64,000 nucleotides of DNA from Membranipora membranacea (GCA_914767715.1 OU612068.1:6076001-6140000); one strand, 5' to 3'. Positions 1 through 15,314 are shown, numbered from the stretch's first letter. Translations and numbers: made by a program. Notes: a model not told the origin generated them from the sequence alone.

Positions 1-182
1 GAGGTGTTCTTGTACTATAAAACATGTAGATAATTATTTATACCAAACTAAATATAAGTTGGTATACTGACTATTCATCTACAATCTTCAAGTATATTAT
101 GGTAAGAGCTGCAGAGTTAACTGGTCTATGATGTGAGTCCATAAATGCATAGATTTGACCGGTTTTTTTTTCTTCTTTTCAG

Positions 183-3100
183 TGAGAAGAAAGGAAAAGA
201 TGGTACTAAAAAGAAAACAAATAAGGTCAGCATTACTTCCGACCACCCATCTACATCTCATGCCTCTGGCTCAGAAATACAAATCTGTGTCAGCCTTCCA
301 CTGCCTGATAATCTGGATAGCTGGCTAGAACCCTCCGATTTCTCACTGCCAGACTATCTACTGACTGAGAGGAGTGGTGTGAGTAGAGTGTGTGTGTCAG
401 ACTATACATGGATAGAAAGTAACCTGAAACATTTCTGGATGTTGTATTAGAGACTTTAGTCATGTAAAGTTATCGTAATTTTCTCTATCCATGTGTAGAC
501 AGGTTCCACATACACTCTTCCCGCGCTGTTCTTTCTCTGTCAATGGTAACTTTCTTTGTTTAAACGTAAAACCTATCTGAGTATTCATGTGAGGAGGTTA
601 AAAAATATCTGCTCCTTCTTATTGGACTAGTGATGTTGCATGATTCAATCAATTGACCAATAACGAGAGTGTTCATTGGTTCGTACTGTGATATAATTTT
701 TATTTTACAGAATGCAATGGGAAAGAACCAGGCTTTAAATTACAAGAAGATAAACAAATGTAAGTCAATAGCTATTTTAATCACTGTACAAGCCAAAGCT
801 GCTGAATATAAAGTCAAAAGGATGCTGCGGTTGTTTTCATAATATATCCAGTGCCTCATATTGTGGAATGCCAAGTACCCGATCTGTATTATGCTTGCCT
901 TTGTCACAGGTGTATATCACAATGGAGTAAAGCCACTTTATCCTGGGTTTGAGCCTCACAGCTGTAGCTGCATAAAGCCAGAAGACCTCAGAATGAAGTC
1001 TTGTCATGATGAATGTCTGAACAGGTAGGTCTTATTGCGTTGATAATTTCTGAGGTTTTGCGTGCTGCTCTGTGAGTGGAGATGTATGATGACAATTACA
1101 ACAGCGAGATAAATTTGAGAAGACGATTGATAAAACACTGACCATTGACTTTTACTTTATCAGCTTGTCTTTTTAGCATGAATTAGCTTATCCCATTTAT
1201 ACTTTTTTGCATGTTGATGCCAATATAAAAATTTAAATTAAGTTATTTGTCAATAAACTTAAATTTTCAAATATATTTTGAGAACCACCCACAGAACAAT
1301 ATTATTATTACAAAATTACGTAGCATGAGCTCTGTATTCAGCTCTGTATTCAGTTGTTTCTTATATACAGGATGTTGTATACGGAGTGTGATGTACAGAC
1401 CTGTCCATGTGGAGAACAGTGTGCTAATCAGAGAATACAGAAACAGACTACAGCTCACGGTCTGGAGAAAATACAGACTCCAGACCGAGGCTTCGGTGTC
1501 AAAACTACCAACCTTATCTGCTCAGGTAAATTGTTAAAAGCCGTTCATGTTTTATGGGTTCAAGATTCACAGTTATGACATGTCTTTTTCCTAATGTCTG
1601 ATAAATCTGGCTTATATAATATCCCAACTTTTAAAACCGTATCACTGCTCGTGACTTTCAAGATGCATTGGATGTAAATGCTCATATTTTTTCTGCAAAG
1701 AAATGGATTTCTCATTCAGAGTGGGAGCAACTTCAATGACATAAGTAATATAAATAAGCACAGCGTAAAGGCAGTTAACTCTAATGTATGCTATATATGC
1801 CACAGTGACTCAATAACTTGGTAAGGCCAAAAGGGTGAAAATTCTGCTAGCAATTCCTTGATATGATAAGGTTATGAAATTAACCTGAATATTGGTTATG
1901 GTAGGTGAATTTATCCTGGAGTACACAGGTGAAGTAGTGAATATAGATGAGTTCAGAAGGAGGATGGCGTTTGAGTACGCTAGAGATCATCACCATTACT
2001 GTCTTACTCTGGATAGTAAATTTGTTATTGACGGGTACAGAATGGGTAACATCGGCAGATTCGTCAACCATAGCTGTGAACCAAACTGTGAGATGCAAAA
2101 ATGGTGAGTTCTTCTTTGAAGTATTCCCCATTACAGCAAATTAACTCTGTTCAGTTTGGACATAAAATGAATGATCCTAACTTTGCAATGCATCTAGTGA
2201 AATTCCTGTCTATTTTCGCATTTGTAGTTTTCATAATCCATATATATAAATGTGGTGAACCTGTATACATAATATTGAACAAATCTATAGATACACCATG
2301 TGCAGCTACCGAGGCCTTCAGTTGGAGGTAAGGTGGGTGAATGAAACTGTGTATAGTCAGTAATAGAGAATTAACATAATATCTAAAATGATGTTTTAAA
2401 CCATCCTAGGAATGTAAATGGAGTGTACAGAATAGGGCTGTTTGCTCTCAGAGATATCAATCCTGGTGAAGAACTTACTTATGATTACAACTTCAAAGCT
2501 TTCAATATGGACGCACAGGTGAGTCTGCCTGCTCAGTCACAGGTGTAAGAAAATATTAATCTATGGTCGGCATTTTTGTCTCTGTTTGGCAAGATTGCTG
2601 AGACCACAGTGTCTGGAATATGTATTGTTTATTACCTCAAATTCTCTGACTTGATACTTAGAGCTCATACAAAGTTTTCCTTTGTTTATTATGGTGGAAA
2701 AATTATGTTCTTATAGTAAGCTTAGTCGATTTTTATTGACTCATCTGATGCTTTTTGTAGCAAAAATGTTACTGTGGCGCTGCAAAATGTAGAGAGTTCA
2801 TGGGCGGCAAATCTCAAAGCTTAGCCTCACTTACCAAGTCTCATAAGAAGAAAGGGAAAAGTAACGCACCTAGATTTGTAAGTAATTTTATAATTATTGT
2901 TACAACTGTCTATCATTTAATTAACACATGTGCAAGCAACCGCAATATAGATGTCATAGAGCCACAAGGCCATACTACTATTTCACTATTTACAATCAAA
3001 TCAACAAATAGTAGTTTTTTTTTGTTTTTTTTTAAATATTTAATGACAAACAATCTTCATCCTTGAAATGATTGTGCCAAAATAAAAAAATAATAATAAA

Positions 3101-6100
3101 TAAAAAAAGAAATAAATGTAAGATAACTAAAAATGAAAATGATTATGTCTTGACATGAAATACATAAATGAATGTTGTTGTTACAATAAAAGTGATGAAA
3201 ATCTGTGAATTTTAAGCCTTGAACAAGGTCTCGACAAGGTCGTTGTTCTAAGTCTTTTCTTACTTTGATAGAATCCTAAGGACCCTGTGGTGATCAAACA
3301 GAGAGCTATCATGATGCCGGCAGAAGAGAAGAGATTCGTCCGAGCTCAGCAGTGCTTCCTGCTGAGAAACATGACAGGACAAGCCCCTCCTCCACCACAA
3401 CCTCCAGCTCCGAAGAAGGTCAACACTGTACAGCCATTCAAAACACTGCTACCTTATAAAACAGAGAACAAGATAGCAGAGAAAGGTAATCTCAACTCAA
3501 TGATTTAGATTTAAATTCATTTGATTTGCCAAAAAAAAAAGATTTGCAATTTGAATGTAGCGCAATGTTAGAAAGTCACATTATAAACTATATCGTAGTA
3601 CGACACATTGTCTGGAATATAAAACTAGGAGGGGTGGTGGTGGTATTTGTTCTTTCTTGAAAATTTGAAAATCCCGCCCAAATCCCCTAGCTTTGAATTT
3701 TCTCAAGAGGAGACAAAATAACTGACAGTTGGTCTTTCATTTATCACTTTTAACAATTATTTCAACTGTAATTCATATTTAGTGATTATGAACTTGAGTT
3801 ATAACTTAGTTGTTATATTTGATACAGAGTACCGATCTGCTGGTAAGAAGGATACAGAGAATGAGGAGATAATCAGGTGTATATGTCGTGTACTGAGAGA
3901 GGAGGGTGATATGTTAATGTGTGATAAGTGTGAGGTACGTAATCATCTCAACAGGAGATTTGCTGTACATATCGAATATCTAACTGCGTTGAGTTAGATG
4001 CTGCATAAGTTACATGTGCATATCTGAAAAACATTTCTATTTGACACCTTGAGTGTTCCGACCCCATATTATAAAATTTAATTTAGGGTGGATTTAGATA
4101 CTCTAGCTACCTAAATCAACTCATGCTCTATCTACCAGAGATCTACATTCAAATAGTATAACACATGATCAGTTCACTTCTAAGCAAAACTTGTTTATGA
4201 TGTTTGGCAGTAGCTTAATAAATGAAACAATAAGAAGGGAGAGCGAGAAGAATAAGGTGGTTGAAGTCAGTCAAGCATAATTCCAGGCAAAACGTGGCAT
4301 CGGGGAGATTCTACGGGCATGCCCCATTATGACGCTGTATCACTTAACGTATTTGTTCTGACTCTCTGCAGGTTTGGCAGCATTGTGATTGTATGGGAGT
4401 GAGTCCTGATGTAGAGAAGTATCTATGTGAGAAGTGTAGTGGTAAGGTGATGAGTGGTGAGGTGGAGATGATTCCCCCGCCACAGGACGGTATACCAGAG
4501 TATAAGTACTATCTCAGCCTTGAGCACGGTACTTACCATGTGGCTGTAGGAGACGCCGTGTACATGACTCCCTCAGATCCTCACCTCGGGCTGTACCCAT
4601 ACAGGATAGAGAGACTGTGGAAGGACCCAAGGTTTGTTATACATTTATTTCCCACATATTTTAACTCTGTTGGCTTGCATGGAGTATTGGCCGGATATCC
4701 TGGACCTGGTAAATTACAGAAAAAACGGCAAATATGACATATGATCTTTTACTGTTTGGTTGTTTGTTAAATTCATAGTTATTTTGCAGAGTGCTTAGTG
4801 TCTGAATAAATATGTGTCATACATCAAGTAACTTGAAGTTGCTGTAAACATCCTTGTGTCTGTGACCTTTTCCTGCATCACAAAACTTATCGATGTATCT
4901 TCTATTTTCAAATTGCAGGGGAGACAAATATGTATATGGCTTTTTCTACTACCTCCCATGGAAGTTGCCAAACCGCGTGGACCAGACTAAGAAGTTCTTT
5001 CCCAATGAAGTGGTTCAGACAAAGTTTTATGACATTTTACCTCTGAGGAATATTAAGGGTTACTGCTATGTGATTGACAAAAGGTCGTACTGTGAGGGCA
5101 GGCCGAAGAATTACACTGGAGAGAAAGATCTATTTATCTGTGAATATGAGCTGGATAAACTTTTCCGTGAGCTCAAGAGAATAACTCATAGACGGTTAGT
5201 ATTCCTATGAGTCCAAACCATCTTACACCAAGCTGAATTGTTGGATGCAACATGTCAATACACTTTTCATAGGGTCACTGTTCATGTCGACCCCCATACA
5301 GATTTTTGAAGTTATAAAGTTATCTTACGATTGAGCTTGAGAATAAAGTAATGTAGATAGATGAGATATACTCGGCAGTGTAACCTGATCTTGAATTTGA
5401 GAGTCGACTTGATTACTTTTTTCTAAGTTGACTTAAATAATTGTTGTCTTGACCATTTCAGAGAAGCTGAGTTGGTAAATAAATATCATTACGCATTCCA
5501 CTACTTCAAGAAACCTCTAGAGCTTAAAATGTATAACTCTCCGAACCTGAAGAAAGCATACGATGTCAAGAAAGAGAGCAAACCAGAAACTCCAACAAAA
5601 CCTCGTAAAGTCAAGGTCAGTCCTGATTTTACTTGTTACACTTGCTGTCATCTATATTAATGTTCCTCTGCCAGGTCAGGTTTCGAGGAAGAAAATTATG
5701 TTATGATTAATCTATAGTAAACCCAAACTGTCTAGAGTCATCATCTTGATTTTGCTTCCTAGTTAACTAAACTAGAGTTCCTCTTGAGAAAACAAAGATT
5801 CAAACGTCTTGCGTATCCTAAGATGGAGGCTGATCCTAGCTAAACTCTATAATGTTTTACCTGTGTGGATATATTTCTCGTTAATTAGGTGTCCACCAAA
5901 TCGAATCATTGTAAGTGTCTAGTTGTATTACCTGCTCGTTCAGTATAGTGCCTCATGATGAGTTGTCCGTCCCCGTCCCGATAATACAACGCTCTCCCCC
6001 CTCTTGTAATCGGACAAGCTCTTAACTTGCTCATATACACACTCATTTGTCCTCTTGTATCATCAGGCATATAATCTGATAATCTGACGAAACTTGCAGC

Positions 6101-9100
6101 GTTTGAGTGCCTTTGATATGGCTTTTGTCGATTTGAAATTGCGCATGAGCAACAAGTGATTGAAAAATGCTGAATTACTTGGCTTAGCTTGTCTATGCCT
6201 CTCTGCCTCAATTTGTAATTTGATAAATCACTGGCTGCTTTCACTTTGCAGAAGGCGCGACTGGCTGCCGTTGACGATGTTGTCAAGACATTAGCTGGAA
6301 AAGCTAAGCTTGCTTTGATGGACATGAACTCTTTAACACGATCTAAAGTGGAAGGACATTCACACATACAAGTCAAGCCGGTACCCAAACCACCCGCACA
6401 GCCAAGTAAAACTAAGGCTAGAACTATTATAACCAAAACTGTTGAAGCCAGCAAGCCCACACGAAGTGATGTGGTCGTGGCACCAAGAGAACCAGAGAAA
6501 ATTGTTGAGAAAATATCGAAACCTGACAAGACTGATATGAAAACTAGCAAGTCAGATTCAAAGACTGTCAAATCGGATTCAAAAGCTGCCAAGCTTGACT
6601 CAAAGTCAAAGACTGATAGCAAAAGTAAAACTTCGTCAAAAGCGGATAAATCTGCTGCCAAGACACAGAAAGGTAAAGAATCGAAAGATGATAGCAGAAC
6701 ACCCACCCCGACAGCATCGGAAGATAAAATGGACTCAGATACTTTATCTAAAGAGACTCCGCCACCAACTAAAGGGAGAGGTATGTATCATAAGCTAATA
6801 AAACAAACCTGTACACGGAGACACAACAGACATTTTCAGCCTTCCATTTGATATTTCTTGGTTCTACAATCCCAGATATTTCCTATCACTGTCATGCTCT
6901 CTATCAATATGCCCCCATAGCGGCACACACACTGTGTTTTGACTGTTGATGTAAAATAATGCTGACTTTTGCAGGTCGTGGAAGAGGCAGGGGCCGTAAA
7001 TCACCAGGTGCCAGTGACAGGACAACTCCCACGCCTGATAAAATACTTACCTCTGAGAAACCAGTCACACCAACGAATGATAAAAAAGACAAGCCTTCTC
7101 CTGCTGCTGACACTAAATCTAATGATAGCTCAGCTAAAAAGACTGGTAAAGAAGCAGTAACAGACGATAAAGCTGAAGCTAAATCTAAAACTGACAAAAA
7201 ATCGGATTCTAAAGCTCAGTCTGATTCAAAAGTGGATCCTAAGGCTAAAGCTGATGCTAAGAACAAATCTGATGCCAAAACTCAGGATTTAGAAGCTGCC
7301 AAGAAGCTTGAGGATAAAAAACAGGCAGATATTACTTCAACCTCCCCATCAAGTAAAAAGGTGAGCCATCCCCCCTTCCTGCTCCCGGTCCAAAGAGTTT
7401 CCGGACAATGATTGAGAATTATAACTTTTTTTTACGCTATTCGCAATGATTTATGACTACTCCTGACCCACAGCCATAGGTCTTCCTCTTTCTCAAAACT
7501 ACACCGATTAAAACTATGAAAATAATGACTCTCTAAACTTAGAAATGCTATTACTCAATTCTGACATAATGGGTCAGCATTTGAACAAAATATTAGGGTT
7601 GAATTGAATTATTATCAAAAACCAATCTCTCCATCAGTTCGTGAGACATTTCAAACCATAATGTGGCAACTTTGTAACTTTTTCAACCCAAGTTCCTCCA
7701 TTCTCATGGCCGTAAATAAAAAGTTTATGTATTTTTTTCTACTATCACATTATTATTTTCTGCGGTTTAGGCGCGAGGAAAACCTCCAGCTAAACAGCAT
7801 GCATCCACTAAATCAAAGAAAACTAAGGGAGCACCTGCCCAGCCTGCCACTCCTACTCTATCTAAGATACCAAAGAAAAGGCCTGCATCTGCTATGTCAG
7901 AGGCAGAGAAACCCGCGCCGCCCGCAGAATCTACCACATCACCTGAGCCCAGGCTGAGGCGAGGCAGGAGCAGTTCTACCAGATCTGTGGACATCCCGCC
8001 TGAGCCAGCCGCTGCCAGTAAACCCAGTAAAGCTGACAAAAAGAGCAGCAGTAGTAGTAAGAGTGGGGAGAGTAAGTCTGAAGGTAAGACCGCTGCCTCT
8101 AAGGCTGATAAGAAGAATAAAGGAGACAAATCTGCTACCTCCACTACGGCCGAGAGTAAGAGTGAGGTTAAGAAGGGCAGCAGAGGTCAGACTAAAGATA
8201 AGAAGGAAGAAGATGTAAGTCTCAAGTGATGTATTTTTTTAAAGAAATAAACTCATTGATAGAGTTGTAAAAAGGTTCTTGTAATTTTCATTACTTTGCA
8301 AATTGTTTCAAAATACATGAGAAAGTCAACAACAGCTCTGCTCCATCTTAAGTTGTGTCCTCTAGAGATGCTTAGAAAAGTCAAAGCAATTTTTCACTGA
8401 CCTGACATTATTTCATTTCGCAGGTTGCCTTGAAAACTGATGATAAATCTACCAAGATAAAAGATAACCTGGATAAGGCATCCTCTATTCAGCCAACTGT
8501 TAAAATTTCAAAGGTTCGTACATGTGTGGCATTCCTATTTGCTATTGATCGCTTCGGTATAAGTATCTCATTCTAATGGTCACAGCTACGAGAAAAAACC
8601 ACATGTGTTCCATATTTCGGATACACAATCATGATTGGACCAGGGGAGGTCTGTTTAAATAGTTTCAACAAAGTTTTTCAAATTCTCCAGATTGATGAGA
8701 AACAGAAGGCAGCTGCACAGAAGGTTCAGATTAACATCGGATCACGAGACAGTGAAACATCAGCAGCGAATCGTAACGCTAGCAGAGCTCCAAATGTCAA
8801 CGTCAAGACTCCTATTGTGGTGAAAAGAATAGAACCAGGCAAACAGCCTGTGCTCTCAGAACCATCTAATGTCACTAAACCGACTCCACAGGTTAGTTTG
8901 ATACGTAATTATGATGATGTATGGAACCTGTGAACACCTTCTGTGAATGTGAGTTATGTCCATTTTTTGCCTTTACCAAACTGAGAAAAGCAAAGCTAGT
9001 ATGGAAAAAAAGGGACCATCTAGTATAGATATAATAAAAATGCTAAACAGTTTTTTTGTGTGAAAGACTATTTTGACTGAACAACCCTCATTCCATTCTG

Positions 9101-12100
9101 TATCAAAGCAGTCAGGTGATTGAACATGTTTCCAATATAATTTTTTATTCAGTGTACATTCTGTTCATTTTGCAGCCAAATCTGAAGCCAGGCTCCTCTG
9201 ACCCTCCACCTCCTAAAAGGCAGCGCACTGGATCTGTTGAACTTAAACCCGCAGAAACTGGGCTTCAGAAAAGGGGTATTTTGAAGAATGCGGTGGCAAT
9301 GCCATTGTTGCGTCTCTCTCCCATTAATATGGACTCGTATAACAAAGCTAAAGCTGATGAACAGCTGGTTAAGGATACTCCTGCTAGCCCGACACCTGAA
9401 CCAAGCACCAGCAAACCTAAGGCTATCGCAATTCCTGTTGTTGAAGAATCTCCTGCATCTCCCACTGAGGAGAAACCAAAATCTCCTCCAGTAATAGTAG
9501 AGAAAATAGTCGAGCCTGCTGAGTCAACTAGACCCAAGACTAAGAAGATAGTCGATATCGCAGAGGTACTGAGAAGAGGGAAAGAGAGAGCAGCTGAAAA
9601 GGCTGCGGAGGAAGCGGAGAAAAAGAAAGAGCAACCAACTAAATCAGACTCACCTGCCGCTCCTGTCCAGCCGGCTATTCCTGCAGAGCTGGAAAAGCCC
9701 AAATCACCAGAAGAGCCTGAAGAGCCAGCCTCTCCAACTAAGCCAGCGGCAGACACATTATCACCACCTGTCACTAAACAGAAGGGACCTAAAGTCATTC
9801 CTCTAATACCTCTATCACCAACTCATGATCCTTTGGCTGATGACGGACCAAAGTCTGCGGAAGGAGGGCCTGTCTCCATCCCCCTGTCACCTACCAGCGG
9901 CAAGAAAGTCATTCCTTTATCACCAGCTCGGGACGATGTAGCAGAAGGTCCTGCTTCACCTTCACAGGAAGGTCCTGCCTCACCTAATCAAGAAGGCCCT
10001 GCTTCACCTACTCAAGCAACTCCTGAAAAAGCTGGTCCCGCTTCACCAACAGTGGAAAGTCCTGACAAAGGACCTGCCTCACCGACACCAGACACTCCAA
10101 GCAAAAGTGGTCCTGCATCACCCACTATGATCAGTACAGGTTCAGTAGGTCGGGTACCTGTTGCTATTCCTCTGTCTCCTACAAGTATGAGAGCTGCTGA
10201 GGAGGATAAACGACAGACATCATCAGCTTTCCCTGTGACTATCCCACATATACCGGCTGATATTCCTGCCTTCATGAATGCCTCTACTGATGATGACAGT
10301 GATGGCGAGCCTGGCTTGTCTATTGCGGAAGACTTCACTACACCACAGCGTGAAAACCTTCAGTCTAACCCACCATCTGATGGTGTAGAGTCTGTCAAAA
10401 TGGCCCTAGACTTCTCTGAGAAGGAAGACATTAAAGTGAAACCAATTAGCGATAACACAGAAAAAGATTCAATGTCCGACAAGGAAGAGAAATCATCAGG
10501 GGAAAAGAAAAGTGTGTCTGATCCATCACCTAGCTTTGCACCTGTGTTTGGTGCTCCTAGCTTTGCACCTGTGTTTGGTGTGCTGAGCAACCCATTCAGC
10601 TTTGACTCTTTTGTTGCTAACCCTCTGGGTGCCTCAACCAAACCAGCAATAAGCCGCCAGGATACCGAATCTCCAGACAGTGATAAAGATGCAGATATTG
10701 GATCAGCTGATGAGCAGAGAGAATCAGAAATAGACAAGTCTGCCTCCATAGAGCAATCCCGTGATCAAAGTTCTAAAGAGGAATATTCGTTTGAGATCCC
10801 AAAGCGTACACCACCTGCTAAAGATCTGTCCAAACCACTTCACATCGAAACTGAGTCTACATCTGAGGAGGTGACCATCGAGTTCTTCTCACCAGATGGT
10901 GTCGCAAAGTCCTCCACCACAACTCTCCTCAAATCTGTGAGCATCGATAAAATCCGGGCTAAGTCGGTTGTGGAGGATGTTGATGCTGCCTCCAGTAGTG
11001 AACCAATCATTGAAGCTCCCAGTCAGGATGCTGCACATGAATCGATCAAGGCAAAAGAGACAACGGATGAGTCTGCTGCACATGATGTGATCAAGGCAAA
11101 TGAGACGACTGATGAGCCTGCTCCAGAAGTTGAAGACATGTTGAAAGATTTTCAGTCGGAAGGTGAAGCCGACGACCTTGACCACAACATTGATGATACT
11201 CCTAAGGATATCAGTTTGGCGACAGAAAAGGTTCAAGAAGATCAGCAAATGCTTGCTCCAACGTACACTGATGTGCCAGATACTCAAACAGATAGCTTGA
11301 TCTCTCAAAGTTTCTCCACCGCTCATACTAGTCAGTCCTCAGGCTATCAGTCTGTGGATTCTGAGCTATTATCACAAACGCAGAAAAATGAGGGAGGAGA
11401 TGATGTGAGTGTTGCTGAAGCTGCAGAAAATAACAAGCCACTAGAAAGTGAGATTGCTACTACTGCTACTACTGCTACTACTGCTGCTGACAGTGAAGAG
11501 AAGGAAGAAGAAGAGGATGAAGCAGTCAGGGAAGTAGATGAAGATCAGGGCAGAGACAAGCTAGCGGTATCCTCAAGCTCAGATGAGCAGCCTGAACCAT
11601 CCATAGACAACACTGCTGGTAAGTTATAGATATTCTGTAAAGTTACCATAGATCTTCCTCTATCGCCTGTTGGGCAATTCTTTCACTCTTTCTAACGAGC
11701 TAAATCTTTTTGAAGCATAAAATAAATCATTATTCATTTATTATTTATTACCATTTCAGTCTCAATCTATAATTAATTTTGCTTTGTTTTCAATCATGTT
11801 AGAGGGAGCCGAACCTGAAGATGCATCATCTACTGCAAAATCTCCTAGTGCTGACGTGGGCAAACTGGCTGATAATGAGAAACAATTAGAAGAGGAGGAG
11901 GAACAATCACCATCAGCAGACAAATCTGAAACTGATGACTTAACATCTGAAGGTCCTGTCATCAGTGAAGGTATGGGTTCCTGTTCCATGTTTTGAAATC
12001 TCAAAGCTGAATTTAAATCTTTCATAAATCTGTTATAAATATCAACTCCTTCCTGCTTGGGGTCCTGGCGCAAGCCAACCAATAATAACCATAATATAAA

Positions 12101-15100
12101 AGTTTTGAATCCAAACTTATGTATATTGTGAATCTATGTTTTTATTATTCAGAAGTTGATGAGCATATGGAGGCATCTAGAACCTCACAGGAACTTTCTT
12201 CTGTAGATACAACACCATCAGAGGTAAAGAGCATTGCTCCAGTAAGTGAAGACAAAGAGATCAGGTCCGAAGAGGACAAGGATGAACAGTATAAACCAGA
12301 GACGGAAGAGAACGTTCCTGTCCCAGATGATAAAGCCCGATCCCCTGAGCACTCTGCTGAGGAGACACAGTCTTCTGTAGACCAGGAGAAGCTTGGCGAA
12401 GATAAACCATGTGTTGATCAGGAGCTGGAACAGCAGAAAGACGCCGATCATGAAGACAAACCAAAAGTCAACTATGAAGGTGGGAAAGAGTTCTGCTCAT
12501 TTTAAAGCCACCTTGCCTCATACACTATCATGATGGTCTATATATTGATAGATAAGTGAATTGGGTGGGTGTTTGGAATCAGTTGTCTTTTAGTTTTAAA
12601 TGAGCATGACTAAGCATTAATATTTATTTTCCAGAGTCTACATCACACGGCGAGGATAAAACTGCACTTCCTACTGTTACTGAATCTGAAGGAGAGGCTT
12701 CTAGTGAAATAAAATCACCGAAGAATGTTGCAGAGGAGGATGCCAATGATGCTAGAGATGACCTTACAGAGCATGATGAGGTGAAACCACAGAGTTCTAA
12801 TTTGTCCGACCATTCCGAGTCTGTATCTACTGAGAAAGATGATATACAGGCAGGCAATAATACAAGTGAACCTGCTGTGAAACAGGACGAGGAGGCTGAA
12901 CAATTAGAAGATATACCTTCCACCTCTGTAGCTGATATTGTTGAGGCTGAAGAGAAGTTACCAACATCTCCTGACTCGGAAGAAGGTAAGTTTAGTTTGT
13001 ATGTGGTGACTTTCAAGGTGTTAAGTTGCATATAAATGTACTGTACTATATTTAGTAAGGTAAAAAGGCAGTAAATAGGACTAATTCAGTTCAATAAGAT
13101 GGTAAATTTCTCAACAATTTGGTGTGATTTATTTTTCAGGCAAAGTTGGTGGTGAGAATGATGAAGATCTGGATGGTGGTGAGATGCCCTCTGTAGCATC
13201 GATCCCAGATACAGAAAAATCTTCTGGTGCAGGAATTGAATCTCAAGTCATGGCTGAAGGTGAGTGCTTTCAGCTGAATGATCTTGCACTATTTTCACCG
13301 TTGGATTCACATTTATTGGTTTTCAAAGCTTTTTTTCTCTCAACAAACATTTAAATGTACATGATACAATACATTTATCAAAATTGAACTCATTTGCTGA
13401 GCAACTGTAACATATTAATAAACATGAAAACGGCAAAAAATTTAAAAAAAGCTATCAATATGTTGAAAGCTTCATCAGTTTATTTTACTAATAAGTCAAA
13501 TCAATGTTTCTTTGACAGATCCATATATTAGGATAGTTATCACCAAATAACCTTGTGTGTTTGTGATTGTAGAAGATAATAATGTCACTACACACTCAGA
13601 CGGACCAGATCCTGCTGAGGAGGCTAGCTGTGATTCTGTAGATTACACAGAGTCGCACACCACAGCAGTGATGGAGGGAGAGCCTTCTAACTCTGCCTCC
13701 AGTATACAGGACCTGGATGATACCGATCTGTTACCATCAGATAATGCTACAGATAAGCTAGAGCCTGAAACCACTGATCAACCAGAGCCAATCACAGAAG
13801 CTGAGCTTCCAAAATCACCAGAAACTGCCGTTGAGATGACAGGTAAGCTTACTGGGATTTGGAGTATGACATTTTAACTTTGAAGTTTTCAAGGAACTTA
13901 TATTATATATTCCTGAGTGACCACTAAGATTTTACGTCCAAATTGAATGAATTTTATGTTTTTCTAGGTGAAGCAAGCAATGAGGAAAATGTGACATCGG
14001 AATTAAGTCAGGAACAAGAGCAGACCGCAGCTTCAGCTGATGGTGATGATGAGCCGTACAGCCCAACACCACTCTCTGCAATGGACTCACAGGAGTCTTA
14101 CAGCCCAACACCTCTACCTCCAGCAGTCTCACAGGAAACAAGCACACCTGCAGAGCATGAGGATGATAATGATGGTGATGACGATAAGCTGCCTGCTGCT
14201 GAAATAACAGCAGCTATGGATACTACTGTTGATGACGAGCGTTACGTTCCAACACCTCTCTCTGATTTGGCCTCACAGGCTCAATACACACCTGCTGAAG
14301 ATGATAAGGCTGATTATTCTCCTGCTGCAGATATGACAGCAGCGGAAGAGACCTATACTCCAACACCTCTACCTCCAGCAGACTCACAGGAAACAAGCAC
14401 ACCTGCAGAGCATGAGGATGATAATGACGATAAGCTGCCTGCTGCTGAAATAACAGCACCAGTGGATACTACTGTTGACGATGAGCCTTACAGTCCAACG
14501 CACATCTCTGATATGGACTCAGAGGAGACTTATAGTCCAACACCACTCTCTGCATCGGCCTCACAGGATCAGGACACAGCTGCTGAAGACGATAAGGCTG
14601 ATTATTCTCCTGCTGCAGATATGACAGCAGCAGAGGAGACTTATACTCCAACACCTCTACCTCCAGCAGTCTCACAGGAAACAAGCATACCTGCAGAGAT
14701 TGATGATGGTAATGAGGATAAGCTGCCTGCTGCCGAAGTTACAGCAGCAGTGGATACTACTGTTGACGATGAGCCTTACAGTCCAACACTACTCCCTGAT
14801 ATGGACTCACAGGAGACTTATAGTCCAACAGCACTCTCTGCAATGGCCTCACAGGATCCGAACACACCTGCACAAGATGCTGAAGGTGATCACTCGCCTG
14901 CTGCAGAAATGACCGCTGGTGTAGATACTGCTGTTGATGATGAGCCTTACAGTCCAACGCACATCTCTGATATGGACTCACAGAAGACTTATAGACCAAC
15001 ACCACTCTCTGCAATGGCCTCACAGGATCCGAACACACCTGTCGAAGATGATAAGAACCAATATTCTCCTGAAATGGCAGCAGCCGAGGAGACTTATAGT

Positions 15101-15283
15101 CCAACACCACTATCACCAACAGTCTCTGATGAGCAAAGTAAATCGCATGATGAGAATAGTTCAGCAGTCACTCCACTCCCTGAACAGACTCCACCTACAG
15201 CAGACGAGCAGGAGCCTAAGATTCCTGAATCAGCAGCAGAAATTGCCAACGAGGTCGAGCCATTTAGTCCATCACCCCTATCA

Positions 15284-15314
<31 letters not shown>

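Noticed and set aside
3486-3827. A hidden bromodomain exon between post-SET and PHD
   Set aside because: The introns are too short and contain stops in all frames over bromodomain length.
5906-6706. Long antisense open frame (266 codons) across ASH1 intron 12 and exon 13
   Set aside because: Its strongest part is the mirror of the Lys/Ser-rich exon. The intronic part has no recognisable motif and no start context.
9265-9798. Antisense frames opposite the ASH1 tail exons (also 10012-10749, 14223-15497)
   Set aside because: Shadows of a biased, stop-poor coding exon; they have no motifs of their own.
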